64,000 nucleotides of DNA from Marinobacter sp. F3R11 (GTDB lineage: Bacteria; Pseudomonadota; Gammaproteobacteria; Pseudomonadales; Oleiphilaceae): assembly GCF_003318275.1 (NCBI RefSeq), contig NZ_QOCH01000015.1:664516-728515 (forward strand), given 5' to 3'. Position 1 is the stretch's first letter. The number at the start of each line of letters is the position of its first letter. The notes below the pieces were generated by a model that ran no database searches, was not told the origin of the DNA, and was given only the letters and a program-made list of their open reading frames with translations. The translations under genes and the position numbers were made by a program. Below are positions 7,828-15,694 of the stretch, one piece after another.

Positions 7828-8793
7828 ATGAGCACCATCAACGAATCAGGGGCTTCGCTACCTGTTATCGACATGTCGTTACTAACCGGAACCGATCAGC
7901 AACGACAGCAGCTGGCCCGATCCCTGGCTGACGTCTGCCTGCATACCGGCTTTTTCTATGTCAGCGGCCACGGCATTCCCGAGACATTGATCAGCCGGGT
8001 ATTCGAGGAATCCCAGGCCCTGTTCAATCTGCCCGAGTCAGAGAAAGAGGCCATCAACAAGAGCTTCTCCAAGGCGAACCGGGGATACGAACCTCTGAAG
8101 GGGCAGACTCTGGAACCCGGCTCTCCACCAGATCTTAAAGAAGGCTTCTATATTGGCCAGGAACTGGATGAAACAGATCCCCGGGTAATAGCCGGTCGCT
8201 TCAACCAGGGTGCCAATCAGTGGCCCCAGTCCCTGCCCGCATTCCGCGACACCATGACGGAATACTTCGAGGCTCTGAATGAGCTCAGCAGCCGGATCAT
8301 GGAGGCTCTGGCCCTGTCGCTTGGGCTAGCTCATGATTTCTTCGAGGATTTTTGCCGGCAGCCCCTGTCTACCCTGCGCCTGCTGCACTACCCACCCCAA
8401 CCACCAAACCCGGCCCCGGGGGAGAAAGGTTGCGGGGCCCACACAGACTTTGGCGGCATCACTGTACTGCTGCTGGACGACAAACCCGGGTTGCAGGTCT
8501 GGGACATTAAAGGCGACCGCTGGATCAATGCGGACCCGGTTCCGGGTACTTTTGTCGTTAACCTTGGTGACATGATTGCGCGCTGGACCAACGACCGCTA
8601 TAGATCCACCCTGCACCGCGTGGTCAATACCTCCGGAGCCGAACGCTACTCGGTACCCTTCTTCTACAGCGGCAATCCCGACCACCAGGTCAGCTGTCTG
8701 CCTACTTGTCTGGCAGAGGGCGACCAACCCCACTACCCGCCCACAACCGTGGAAGCCCACCTGATGGATATGTACCGGAGAACTTATGCCTGA
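7828..8793 (+). CDS. 2-oxoglutarate/Fe(II) oxygenase, isopenicillin N synthase-like (Ox-a)
   Basis: 321 residues with the two-part architecture of this family. The N-terminal DIOX_N-type domain starts with LPVIDMS and has GFFYVSGHGIP near 41-51. The C-terminal jelly roll carries the iron ligands His205, Asp207 and His263 and the 2-oxoglutarate-binding Arg273-x-Ser275. Such enzymes couple 2-oxoglutarate decarboxylation to hydroxylation; fungal thymine-7-hydroxylase is a nucleobase-acting member. It is transcribed with the alpha/beta hydrolase that overlaps its end by 8 bases, and has a RutR-like operator in its leader. I infer that it hydroxylates a nucleobase-derived compound; the substrate is unknown. 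It is the most divergent of the three oxygenases in the 7.8-15.2 kb block. Confidence 0.87.
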   Translation: MSTINESGASLPVIDMSLLTGTDQQRQQLARSLADVCLHTGFFYVSGHGIPETLISRVFEESQALFNLPESEKEAINKSFSKANRGYEPLKGQTLEPGSPPDLKEGFYIGQELDETDPRVIAGRFNQGANQWPQSLPAFRDTMTEYFEALNELSSRIMEALALSLGLAHDFFEDFCRQPLSTLRLLHYPPQPPNPAPGEKGCGAHTDFGGITVLLLDDKPGLQVWDIKGDRWINADPVPGTFVVNLGDMIARWTNDRYRSTLHRVVNTSGAERYSVPFFYSGNPDHQVSCLPTCLAEGDQPHYPPTTVEAHLMDMYRRTYA

Positions 8794-9535
8794 TACACAA
8801 ATTACCGCGGTTCTGATTCATGGCGCCTGGGCCGGAGGCTGGGTATGGGAAGCCATTACACCTTACCTTGAGGAACGCGGGTTCCGGATCCTGGCGCCGG
8901 ACCTGCCCGGATGCGGCGCACGGCTGGGAAACCCTGCGGAGGCCTCTATTGAAAGGTGTGTAGCGGATCTCGAACAACAGCTTGATGAGATTGATGGCCC
9001 ACTGTTGCTGGTTGGTCATTCAGGCGGTGGTGCTGTGGCCACCCAACTCGCTGAATCCATAGCCGAGCGGGTAATCGGCGTTGCGTATCTGGCAGGTATG
9101 ATGTTGCCGTCAGGCACTGGCTTCGGTGACCTGGTCAGCGAAATGATAAAGGACTTCCCTGAAGCCTCAGGGATTGGTCCTTTTCTGGAATGGGAGTCCG
9201 ATGGTCAAGTATCCCGGGTGCAGCCATCAGCTATCCGGAACATTTTCCTGCAAGACGTCAGTGAACAGGTAGCAGAGCAAGCCATTGGCCGGTTCAGCCC
9301 TCAAGCCGAGGGCAGCCGGGCACTGGTGCCCCATTGGACACAGGCCCGCTTCGGACAGCTACCGCGGCTCTATGTCGAAGCCCTGCAGGACCGTTCCGTG
9401 GTTTTGCCAGTGCAAAGACGTATGCAACAACTTGTACCCGGTGCCAGGGTTGTCTCTCTGAATACAGGCCACGTCCCCCAGGTAGCGGCACCCGAGGCCG
9501 TAGCCGACGCCCTTGCAGAATTTGTATCGGGCTAG
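8786..9535 (+). CDS. Alpha/beta hydrolase, plant-esterase-like
   Basis: 249 residues, starting at an ATG inside the end of the oxygenase gene (8-base overlap). It shows the oxyanion motif HGAWAGGW at 13-20, the nucleophile elbow GHSGGG near 77-82, a late aspartate region (LYVEALQDRSV) and a C-terminal histidine in NTGHVPQVA. The pattern fits the small MES/hydroxynitrile-lyase-like esterase group. Coupling to Ox-a suggests it hydrolyses an ester, lactone or ring product made by the oxygenase, but nothing in the sequence names the substrate. A bidirectional terminator follows. Confidence 0.8.
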   Translation: MPDTQITAVLIHGAWAGGWVWEAITPYLEERGFRILAPDLPGCGARLGNPAEASIERCVADLEQQLDEIDGPLLLVGHSGGGAVATQLAESIAERVIGVAYLAGMMLPSGTGFGDLVSEMIKDFPEASGIGPFLEWESDGQVSRVQPSAIRNIFLQDVSEQVAEQAIGRFSPQAEGSRALVPHWTQARFGQLPRLYVEALQDRSVVLPVQRRMQQLVPGARVVSLNTGHVPQVAAPEAVADALAEFVSG

Positions 9536-9541
9536 ACAAAT

Positions 9542-9571
9542 AAAAAGGGCGACCTTCAGGCCGCCCTTTTT
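9542..9571. terminator. Bidirectional rho-independent terminator
   Basis: AAAAAGGGCGACC-TTCA-GGCCGCCCTTTTT forms a 13-bp stem with one mismatch, an A run on one side and a T run on the other. It serves the convergent genes ending at 9535 (+) and 9589 (-). Confidence 0.85.
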
Positions 9572-9588
9572 ATTCATACCCTTAAATC

Positions 9589-10575
9589 TCAGTCTGCATA
9601 GACCGCTTCGATAAACGAAGCATCAAACGCCTTCTCCCAGTCCAGATCTTCCGGCAGGGTGCCGGCAGCAACCATATCATCAAAGAATGTCTTCCAGCGC
9701 TCAACGGTCATCATGCCATAGCGCCCACCCTCGGCTGCATCAGAAAGCAGCATGTTTTCTTCCTGCATTTTCGCATAGGTGTAGGCAAGCAGTTCATCCT
9801 GCATCTCCGGGTTGTCTGCCTTGATCAGCGCATTAGCCGGCTCCGGGTTCTCGAAGTAGGCTTTCCAGCCCAGGGCAGTAGCCTTCACCATTTTCTGCAC
9901 AACGTCAGGGTGTTCCTCGATCATCTCACGGGTGGTGTCGAGTGTTGCTGAATAGGCTTTCCAGCCATAGTTAGCCAACAACAGGCTCTTGCCCTCAACA
10001 CCCGCCTGCTCCAGGAAGAAACCATCGTTGGTCACGTAGCCCTGCTGGATAGCCTGCTCATCTCTGATAAACGGTGCAAAGCTGTAATCATAGGCCTGAA
10101 GCTGGTCATCGCTGTAACCGTATTCAGTTTTCAGCCAGGGCCAATAGGCAACGCGGCCCGCCGTAGGCACACGCATGGGCTTACCTTTCATGTCCTCCAG
10201 TGAGTCATTTCCTGCATTTTTATGTACCACGAGGGTTTGCGGGTCTTTCTGGAAGAAAGCCGCCACTGTGACCAACGGAATATCTTCCTTCACAGCGTTA
10301 AGTGACTGCAGGCTGTACCCCATAATGAAGTCCATCTTGCCGCCCATGAGCAACTGCACGTTGTTCACCTGAGGGCCACCCATCTTGATGGTAACATCCA
10401 GCCCCTGCTCCTCGTAGAGGCCCATGGCTTTAGCTGCATAGAAACCACCGTGTTCTGCCTGGGCATACCAGGTGGTAGACACGCTTACAGGAATGAGGTC
10501 TTCCCCATAGGCAACACCAGAGATGGTAGAAAGCGACAGGGTGATACCGGCCGCCAGGCTTTTTAGTTTGTTCAT
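9589..10575 (-). CDS. ABC substrate-binding protein, NMT1/THI5-like, orphan (SBP-C)
   Basis: 328 residues with a signal peptide (cleavage after ...SGVAYG at about 24). The mature N-terminus reads TTWYAQAEHGGFYAAKAMGLY and contains MGGPQVNNVQLLMGG, close to SBP-A and very close to SBP-D at 13247. No permease or ATPase gene adjoins it. It overlaps the upstream oxygenase (Ox-b) by 4 bases, so oxygenase and binding protein are translated together. It probably delivers the oxygenase substrate or a relative to a shared permease such as that at 610-2285. Ligand unknown. Confidence 0.88.
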   Translation of the reverse strand: MNKLKSLAAGITLSLSTISGVAYGEDLIPVSVSTTWYAQAEHGGFYAAKAMGLYEEQGLDVTIKMGGPQVNNVQLLMGGKMDFIMGYSLQSLNAVKEDIPLVTVAAFFQKDPQTLVVHKNAGNDSLEDMKGKPMRVPTAGRVAYWPWLKTEYGYSDDQLQAYDYSFAPFIRDEQAIQQGYVTNDGFFLEQAGVEGKSLLLANYGWKAYSATLDTTREMIEEHPDVVQKMVKATALGWKAYFENPEPANALIKADNPEMQDELLAYTYAKMQEENMLLSDAAEGGRYGMMTVERWKTFFDDMVAAGTLPEDLDWEKAFDASFIEAVYAD

Positions 10576-11546
10576 AGTGATTCCTCGGTTGCTGGGCTGG
10601 ATGCCCCATAGGTATTGGTTAGCTTTTCATACAGGTGCTGACCCGCAGAAATCGGGCCATAGATCGGGGGACTGTCTGCCGTGGCGCAGCTTTCGATACA
10701 GGCTATTTCGGCTGATTTGTTGGGATGACAGAAAAAGGCAATGGAATACCGGTCTTTGCGGCAGTTTTCTGGTGCCACATTCACACGATGGGGTGTAGAG
10801 CAAAATACATGGTTGGTCCACCGGTGCATCAGATCACCTGTATTGACCACAACAGTTCCGGGTATCGGTGTCGCCCTAAGCCACTCTCCACCGCGAGTAC
10901 GGACCTCCAGGCCACCAACTGAGTCCTGGAACAACAGGGTAATGCTTCCATAATCGGTGTGAGCTCCGGCCCGGCTTTCGCCTTCTTCCGGCTCAAACCC
11001 TTCAGGAAGAGGCGGATAGTGGAGCAATCGCAACGTATGATCGTGCTCGTTGTGCGCCTCCACAAAAAAATCCGCTGGCAGATCCAGAGCAAGTGCAAAT
11101 GCTTCCAGCACGTGGCCTGCAGTCTGCGTACATTCCGCCAGAAACCCGCTCATTACTGATTCAAACTGCGGCTGGCCAGCAGGCCAGAGGTTTTTAATCG
11201 CTTCCGGGCCTGGACGCTCCGGCGCCAGATTGAAAGCCTCTTTCAGATCACCCGGGCGAGTCGGGTCCAACTTCTCTCGCCGGATTCCAACGTAGCCCCG
11301 ATTGCTCTCGGCATTCTGCCAGGCCACCTGCCGCTTTACCTCAAGCGGTAAGCCAAAGAACGCCATTGATGTGGAGAATGCCTCTGCAAGCTTCTCTTCC
11401 GGCATGCCACAGCCGGACAAGTAAAAGAAGCCCCAATCCTGGCTGGCCTGCTTCATCTGCGCCGCCACTGCCTTACGATCGGCTTCAACTCCACTCAGGA
11501 ACGGTGCAAAATCAATTACAGGTATTTCCAGCTCCTCGTCCGCCAT
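10572..11546 (-). CDS. 2-oxoglutarate/Fe(II) oxygenase, isopenicillin N synthase-like (Ox-b)
   Basis: 324 residues. Iron ligands are His196, Asp198 and His253; the 2-oxoglutarate pair is Arg266-x-Ser268. The N-terminal domain starts IPVIDFAPF and has DWGFFYLSGCGMP near 38-49. It is paralogous to Ox-c at 14271 (long identical blocks such as ESNRGYVG and GDLKEAFNLAP). It is cotranscribed with SBP-C and divergent from the 8-oxoguanine deaminase. A sigma54-type promoter and an operator lie directly upstream. Inferred role: hydroxylation of a purine- or pyrimidine-type compound brought in by the coupled binding protein. Fungal thymine hydroxylases are the nearest functional precedent I can name. 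Confidence 0.87.
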   Translation of the reverse strand: MADEELEIPVIDFAPFLSGVEADRKAVAAQMKQASQDWGFFYLSGCGMPEEKLAEAFSTSMAFFGLPLEVKRQVAWQNAESNRGYVGIRREKLDPTRPGDLKEAFNLAPERPGPEAIKNLWPAGQPQFESVMSGFLAECTQTAGHVLEAFALALDLPADFFVEAHNEHDHTLRLLHYPPLPEGFEPEEGESRAGAHTDYGSITLLFQDSVGGLEVRTRGGEWLRATPIPGTVVVNTGDLMHRWTNHVFCSTPHRVNVAPENCRKDRYSIAFFCHPNKSAEIACIESCATADSPPIYGPISAGQHLYEKLTNTYGASSPATEESL

Positions 11547-11574
11547 ATTCTCTCCAGTTGCATTAATGATTAAC

Positions 11575-11588
11575 TACCCATCTGGTCA
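11575..11588. promoter_or_regulatory. RutR-like operator
   Basis: TACCCATCTGGTCA: right half-site perfect, left half-site with two changes. It is 8 bases downstream of the minus-strand sigma54 -12 box and 28 bases upstream of the Ox-b start. Confidence 0.55.
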
Positions 11589-11595
11589 ATATATT

Positions 11596-11611
11596 TGCAA
11601 CAGACATGCCA
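11596..11611 (-). promoter_or_regulatory. Sigma54-type promoter of the Ox-b/SBP-C operon
   Basis: On the minus strand TGGCATGTCTGTTGCA, with GG-N10-GC and near-consensus -24 and -12 boxes. It lies about 50 bases upstream of the start at 11546. Confidence 0.75.
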
Positions 11612-11662
11612 AATAAGAAACCGCCACAATGCTCTGTTTATATGGGGCACACCAAATACATT

Positions 11663-11679
11663 TGCATCAAATAGGTGCA
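11663..11679. promoter_or_regulatory. NtrC-like enhancer site
   Basis: TGCATCAAATAGGTGCA fits TGCACC-N5-GGTGCA with one mismatch and sits between two divergent sigma54-type promoters. That placement suits an enhancer acting in both directions under nitrogen limitation. Confidence 0.65.
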
Positions 11680-11693
11680 AACTCTCAATTTTC

Positions 11694-11707
11694 TGACCAT
11701 TTCGTCA
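11694..11707. promoter_or_regulatory. RutR-like operator
   Basis: TGACCATTTCGTCA: left half-site perfect, right half-site one change. It lies between the NtrC-like site and the plus-strand sigma54 promoter of the deaminase gene, i.e. upstream of that promoter rather than downstream. Confidence 0.6.
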
Positions 11708-11727
11708 GGGTTTTGGGCAATAAAATA

Positions 11728-11743
11728 AGGCACCACTATTGCA
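11728..11743 (+). promoter_or_regulatory. Sigma54-type promoter of the 8-oxoguanine deaminase gene
   Basis: AGGCACCACTATTGCA has GG-N10-GC, -24 AGGCACC and -12 ATTGCA. The expected transcription start is near 11753, giving a leader of about 33 bases to the ATG at 11786. Confidence 0.65.
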
Positions 11744-11785
11744 TGCGAACAAACTGCAAACTTTCGCAACGGGAAAATGCCAGCA

Positions 11786-13147
11786 ATGACAGACACACTG
11801 TTACTGAAGAACGCCCGAGTCATCGCCACCATGGACGACGAAGAGCGTGAAATTGAAAATGGTTACATACTTGTCCGCGACAACCGGATTGAAGCAGTCG
11901 GGACTATTGATGAGTGCCCTCAGGATGCCGGCCGCACAATCGATCTTAGTGGCCACGTGGTAATTCCAGGCCTTATCAACACTCACCACCACATGTTCCA
12001 GTCCCTGACCCGGGCTCTGCCTGCAGCCCAGAACGGTGAACTGTTTGACTGGCTGAGCGCCCTGTTCCCCGTTTGGCGCAACATCACACCGGAAATGCAA
12101 CGGGCGGCAAGCCGAACCGCCATGGCTGAACTTATGTTGTCCGGATGCACTACGGCCGCCGATCACGCTTACCTTTATGTAAATGGCATCACTCTGGATG
12201 ACAGTGTTCAGGCAGCCATTGAGATGGGTATCCGTTTTCACGCCGCGAGAGGAGCAATGAGCCTCGGCCAGAGCCAGGGCGGCCTGCCACCGGATGAACT
12301 GGTGGAAGCAGATGAGCACGCGATTCTCAGGGACATGCAACGAGCGGTTGAGACTCACCACGACTACAGCCCGGATGCCATGATCCGGGTAGCGCTGGCA
12401 CCCTGCTCACCCTTCACTGTCACCAAAGATCTGATGCGCGAAGCTGCCACCATGGCAAGATCAATGAAGGTTGGCCTGCATACCCACACAGCGGAGAACT
12501 GGAAAGATCTGGCGTTCAGCATGGAGCGCTATGGCATGACACCGACAGAATTCTCCGAAGATGTAGGCTGGCTTGGAGAGGACGTATGGCATGCACACTG
12601 CGTACATCTTGATGAACCAGGTATTAAGCTTTTTGCCCACACAGGTACCGGAGTTGCCCACTGCCCCTGTTCCAATATGCGGCTGGCTTCAGGCATTGCA
12701 CCTGTCAGGCAAATGCTGGATGCCGGAGTAAAGGTTGGCCTGGGTGTAGACGGCAGCGCCTCCAATGACAGCGGAAATCTTCTCGATGAAGCCCGGCTGG
12801 CCATGCTGTCCGCTCGCGTAAGGGATCAGCAGCCCGGCGCGATGACAGCCCGCGAAGCGCTGCGTATCGCTACTCGCGGTGGTGCCGAAGTTCTGGGAAG
12901 GGGTGATGCTCTTGGCCGCATTCAGCCGGGTTACTGTGCTGATATAGTCGCTTTCCGCACCGATGACATTGGTATGGCCGGAGGACAGAGCGACCCGCTT
13001 GCGTCTCTGGTTTTCTGCACACCACCAAAGGTGCACTGGAGTATCATCAATGGCCGCGTGGTGATCGAGGAGGGTCAGCTATGTACCCGGTCACTGCCTC
13101 ATATTATTGAGGAGCAGAACCGGATGGCGGCGCAGCTGCTTGCGTAA
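11786..13147 (+). CDS. 8-oxoguanine deaminase (TRZ/ATZ amidohydrolase)
   Basis: 453 residues from the ATG at 11786, which is better spaced from GGGA than the in-frame ATG at 11777. Metal ligands are His67-x-His69 in INTHHHM, a later HTHTAEN, the HAHCVH block and Asp in GLGVDGSASND. The stretches FQSLTRALPAAQNGELFDWL and CTTAADHAYLYVNG closely resemble the characterised 8-oxoguanine deaminases (PA0142 type), which convert 8-oxoguanine to urate plus ammonia in the cytoplasm. That product feeds the urate/allantoin genes elsewhere in the window. It is a single-gene transcript with its own sigma54 promoter, and a terminator follows at 13195-13219. Its 3' end is repeated at 15.5 kb. Confidence 0.88.
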   Translation: MTDTLLLKNARVIATMDDEEREIENGYILVRDNRIEAVGTIDECPQDAGRTIDLSGHVVIPGLINTHHHMFQSLTRALPAAQNGELFDWLSALFPVWRNITPEMQRAASRTAMAELMLSGCTTAADHAYLYVNGITLDDSVQAAIEMGIRFHAARGAMSLGQSQGGLPPDELVEADEHAILRDMQRAVETHHDYSPDAMIRVALAPCSPFTVTKDLMREAATMARSMKVGLHTHTAENWKDLAFSMERYGMTPTEFSEDVGWLGEDVWHAHCVHLDEPGIKLFAHTGTGVAHCPCSNMRLASGIAPVRQMLDAGVKVGLGVDGSASNDSGNLLDEARLAMLSARVRDQQPGAMTAREALRIATRGGAEVLGRGDALGRIQPGYCADIVAFRTDDIGMAGGQSDPLASLVFCTPPKVHWSIINGRVVIEEGQLCTRSLPHIIEEQNRMAAQLLA

Positions 13148-13194
13148 CTCCCCAACTGTCCGGGGGGACACCACCAGCAACAGGCTCTTTTAGC

Positions 13195-13219
13195 AAGGGC
13201 ACCCTGAAAGGGTGCCCTT
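13195..13219. terminator. Rho-independent terminator
   Basis: AAGGGCACCCT-GAA-AGGGTGCCCTT followed by TT is an 11-bp perfect stem. It lies between the deaminase (ends 13147, +) and the convergent SBP-D (ends 13247, -). Confidence 0.85.
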
Positions 13220-13246
13220 TTCTCTCTGACAAGTTAACCAGATAGG

Positions 13247-14233
13247 TCAGTCGTTATATACAGCCTCAATAAATGAGAGGTCGAACGCTTTTTCCCAATC
13301 CAGGCCTTCCGGCAAAGTCCCCGCAGCAACCATATCCTCGTAGAACTCCTGCCAGCGCTCCTTTGTCATCATCCCGTAACGACCATCCTTGGCTGCTCCG
13401 GACAAAAGAATACCTTCCTCCTGCATTCTTGCATAACTGTAGGCCAGCAAAGCATCCTGCATCTCCGGATTATCTTCTTTGATAAGGGCATTTGCAGGTT
13501 CAGGATCCGCAAAATATTCAGCCCACCCCTTGGCAGTTGCCTCCACCATAGCCTGCACTATCTCGGGATGCTTGTTGATCATGCCTCGGGTAGTGTCCAT
13601 GGTGGCAGAATAGGCATTCCAGCCATAGTCTGCCAGCAACAGGCTTTTCGCCTTCACATTTTCTTTAGCGAGAAAAAAGCCATCGATAGTAACGTAGCCC
13701 TGCATGATCGCTTCCGGATCAATGATAAACGGGCCATAGGTGTACTCATAAGGGCGCAACTGGCTATCACTGAAGCCATAGAGCGACTTCATCCACGGCC
13801 AGTAGGAAATACGTCCGGCCGCAGGCACACGAATCCCCTTACCCTTGAGCGCCTCCAGACTGTCATTACCGACGCCCTCGTGCACTACCATAGACTGAGG
13901 GTCCTTCTGGAACCAGGCCGCCACAGATACCAGCGGCACCTCCTCCCGGACAGCGCTGAGTGACTGCAGGCCATACCCCAGACTGAAATCAACCTTACCA
14001 CCGACCAGCAACTGAACATTGTTGACTTGCGGCCCACCCATCTGAATGGTTACATCCAGACCATATTTTTCGTAGATTCCCAGTGCCTTGGCAGCATACA
14101 AGCCACCTTGTTCAGCCTGGGCATACCAGTTAGTCAGCACCGTCACCGGCGTCAGCTCACTGGCACTCATGGCAACTGCCGAGTAACTCAAAGACAGCAC
14201 TACTCCTACGAAGTTCAAGAACTTTGAAAGCAT
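13247..14233 (-). CDS. ABC substrate-binding protein, NMT1/THI5-like, orphan (SBP-D)
   Basis: 328 residues, the same length as SBP-C, with a signal peptide ending near ...VAMSA. Motifs TNWYAQAEQGGLYAAKALGIY and MGGPQVNNVQLLVGGK, and a nearly identical C-terminus (LDWEKAFDLSFIEAVYND), mark it as a close paralogue of SBP-C. It is cotranscribed with Ox-c (37-base gap) and has no permease beside it. The pair SBP-D/Ox-c repeats the pair SBP-C/Ox-b in gene order and strand, on the other side of the deaminase. Likely binds a compound related to the SBP-C ligand. Confidence 0.88.
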   Translation of the reverse strand: MLSKFLNFVGVVLSLSYSAVAMSASELTPVTVLTNWYAQAEQGGLYAAKALGIYEKYGLDVTIQMGGPQVNNVQLLVGGKVDFSLGYGLQSLSAVREEVPLVSVAAWFQKDPQSMVVHEGVGNDSLEALKGKGIRVPAAGRISYWPWMKSLYGFSDSQLRPYEYTYGPFIIDPEAIMQGYVTIDGFFLAKENVKAKSLLLADYGWNAYSATMDTTRGMINKHPEIVQAMVEATAKGWAEYFADPEPANALIKEDNPEMQDALLAYSYARMQEEGILLSGAAKDGRYGMMTKERWQEFYEDMVAAGTLPEGLDWEKAFDLSFIEAVYND

Positions 14234-14270
14234 AATATAGACCCTGTAAATAATGTTTTATCAAGAAAAT

Positions 14271-15200
14271 TCAGTAAGTTGAATTAAGACACTCAAGCAA
14301 GTGATCCCCTGCCGAAATCGGGGCATAACGGGGCGGATTGCTCTCACTCGCGCAACTTTCAATGCAGGCAATTTCCGCATCATGGTTCGGGTAGCCGAAG
14401 AAGGCGATGGAGTAACGATCGATATGTTCTGCCCCGCTCGGCAGGCTGACCCGGTGAGGCGTCGAACAGAATTCCTGATTTGTCCAGCGATGCATCAGGT
14501 CGCCGGTGTTAACGACCACTGTGCCGGGAATGGGTGGAGCCGCAACCCACTGACCTTTGCGGGTACACACCTGCAGACCACCGACATCATCCTGAAACAA
14601 CAGGGTGATGCTGCCGTAGTCTGTATGGGCTCCAGCACGGCTTTCACCGTCCTGAGGTACATATCCTGACGGTAGCGGCGGATAATGCAGCAAACGCAAG
14701 ACATGATGGTGACGGTCGTGTGCTCTGACGAAAAAGTCGTCTGGCTGATTCAACGCTACAGCGAACGCCTCAAGTACATGGTTTGTGGTGATGATGCAGG
14801 CCTCAAGAAAGGCCTCCATCTGAGAACGGAAACCCGGCAGCGCTGCAGGCCACGGGTTATCAGCACCCTCAGAACTGCACGGCGCCAGGTTGAAAGCCTC
14901 CTTCAGATCACCCGGTTTACTCGGGTCGAGCCGCTCCCGGCGCACGCCCACGTACCCTCGGTTACTCTCAGCATTTCGCCACGCAAGGACTTGCTTGTCG
15001 TCGTCGGGCAAGGCAAAAAAGGCTTTTGAAGCGGAAAAGGCATCGGCCAAGCGGTCAGCGGGCATGCCGCATCCCGATAAGTAGAAAAAACCCCAATCAG
15101 CGCTGGCCAGTCGCATCTGCCGGGCTACTTCAGCCCGGGCGACTGCGTCACCGCCAATAAAGGGAGAAAAGTCAATTACCGGTATTAAGTCTGTTGTCAT
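14271..15200 (-). CDS. 2-oxoglutarate/Fe(II) oxygenase, isopenicillin N synthase-like (Ox-c)
   Basis: 309 residues from the ATG at 15200, which has AGGAGA six bases upstream; a longer frame to 15224 lacks such a site. Iron ligands are His192, Asp194 and His249; Arg262-x-Ser264 binds 2-oxoglutarate. It shares long identical blocks with Ox-b over the whole length, so the two arose by duplication, yet they differ enough that both have probably been kept by selection. First gene of a two-gene operon with SBP-D. A sigma54-type promoter lies at 15334-15349 with a weak operator in front. Substrate unknown, presumably a modified nucleobase. Confidence 0.87.
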   Translation of the reverse strand: MTTDLIPVIDFSPFIGGDAVARAEVARQMRLASADWGFFYLSGCGMPADRLADAFSASKAFFALPDDDKQVLAWRNAESNRGYVGVRRERLDPSKPGDLKEAFNLAPCSSEGADNPWPAALPGFRSQMEAFLEACIITTNHVLEAFAVALNQPDDFFVRAHDRHHHVLRLLHYPPLPSGYVPQDGESRAGAHTDYGSITLLFQDDVGGLQVCTRKGQWVAAPPIPGTVVVNTGDLMHRWTNQEFCSTPHRVSLPSGAEHIDRYSIAFFGYPNHDAEIACIESCASESNPPRYAPISAGDHLLECLNSTY

Positions 15201-15308
15201 GGGTGTCTCCTGTTGCGGGTACATGCACCGCCACCAAGTAGCGGTGGAAAGATGCGACCTGCCGGTTTAGCCCTCGAACCCGAGTCCAGGACGACACGAC
15301 TCATAACC

Positions 15309-15322
15309 TGACCAGTTACGCA
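15309..15322. promoter_or_regulatory. Weak RutR-like operator
   Basis: TGACCAGTTACGCA has one perfect half-site, but the other half matches only 3 of 6. Position, 12 bases downstream of the minus-strand -12 box, is what makes it credible. Confidence 0.35.
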
Positions 15323-15333
15323 AGATTTGAAAA

Positions 15334-15349
15334 AGCAAGATCGATGCCA
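15334..15349 (-). promoter_or_regulatory. Sigma54-type promoter of the Ox-c/SBP-D operon
   Basis: On the minus strand TGGCATCGATCTTGCT, GG-N10-GC, with near-consensus boxes. It lies 134 bases upstream of the start codon at 15200. Confidence 0.65.
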
Positions 15350-15404
15350 AGACAGAAAACCCAGAACGTTGGCACCTTTCACAGGGAAAGATGTGGGAAC
15401 TAAC

Positions 15405-15419
15405 GCGCCATTTTTGTGC
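15405..15419. promoter_or_regulatory. Possible NtrC-like site
   Basis: GCGCCATTTTTGTGC keeps most of GCACY-N5-GGTGC and lies about 56 bases upstream of the Ox-c sigma54 promoter. It is weaker than the site at 11663. Confidence 0.35.
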
Positions 15420-15494
15420 TTAAATTCGCAAACCGGCCTCTACATGCTCTAATTTGCCCCCTTGGATCCGCACCTAGAGCACTGATACCTTTCT

Positions 15495-15508
15495 TGTCCT
15501 TCTGGTCA
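15495..15508. promoter_or_regulatory. RutR-like operator without an intact target gene
   Basis: TGTCCTTCTGGTCA: right half-site perfect and left with two changes, flanked as TTG...CAA. It lies just upstream of the deaminase remnant, so it may be what is left of that copy's control region. Confidence 0.45.
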
Positions 15509-15528
15509 ACATAACAACATGCCTGGGA

Positions 15529-15637
15529 GCGCCATCAAGGCAGGGTGGTGATCGAGGAGGGTCAGCTATGCACCCGGTCCCTGCCTCATATTATTGAGGA
15601 GCAGAACCGGATGGCGGCGCAGTTAGTGGGGATCTGA
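15529..15637 (+). pseudogene. 3' remnant of a second 8-oxoguanine deaminase gene
   Basis: Bases 15545-15622 match 13058-13135, the end of the deaminase gene, at 76 of 78 positions. In frame they still encode VVIEEGQLCTRSLPHIIEEQ... and close with a TGA at 15635-15637. Weaker similarity with a one-base deletion extends upstream to about 15529. There is no start codon or ribosome site. The scrap lies past the second SBP/oxygenase pair, at the place a duplicated deaminase would occupy. It is not expected to be functional. Confidence 0.85.
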
Positions 15638-15651
15638 ACAACACAAAATCA

Positions 15652-15669
15652 GGAGGGCGCATGCCCTCC
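15652..15669 (-). terminator. Probable terminator of amiF
   Basis: A perfect 7-bp stem GGAGGGC/GCCCTCC with loop GCAT. In the minus direction it is followed by TGATTTTGTG, moderately T-rich. It is 26 bases past the amiF stop codon. Confidence 0.55.
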
Positions 15670-15694
15670 CGACAACAACCTTGCTCACCCGCTA

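Larger units (their letters stand above)
15201..15694. other. Intergenic region with promoter, operators and gene remnant (494 bp)
   Basis: It holds the Ox-c leader, a weak operator (15309-15322), a sigma54-type promoter on the minus strand (15334-15349), an NtrC-like site (15405-15419), a second RutR-like operator (15495-15508) with no intact plus-strand gene behind it, the scrap of the 8-oxoguanine deaminase gene (to 15637), and a hairpin serving amiF (15652-15669). Confidence 0.6.

Noticed and set aside
7828..8793. Calling the oxygenases isopenicillin N synthases
   Set aside because: They share only the fold. They carry the 2-oxoglutarate Arg-x-Ser motif and there are no antibiotic genes around.
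13058..15622. The 78-bp direct repeat as attachment sites of an integrated element
   Set aside because: Integration at a gene's 3' end gives such repeats, but there is no integrase between the copies and the enclosed genes are paralogues of the neighbours, so duplication and loss is simpler.
15529..15637. The deaminase scrap as a small protein gene
   Set aside because: It has no start codon or ribosome site and matches the end of the 8-oxoguanine deaminase gene, so it is a remnant.
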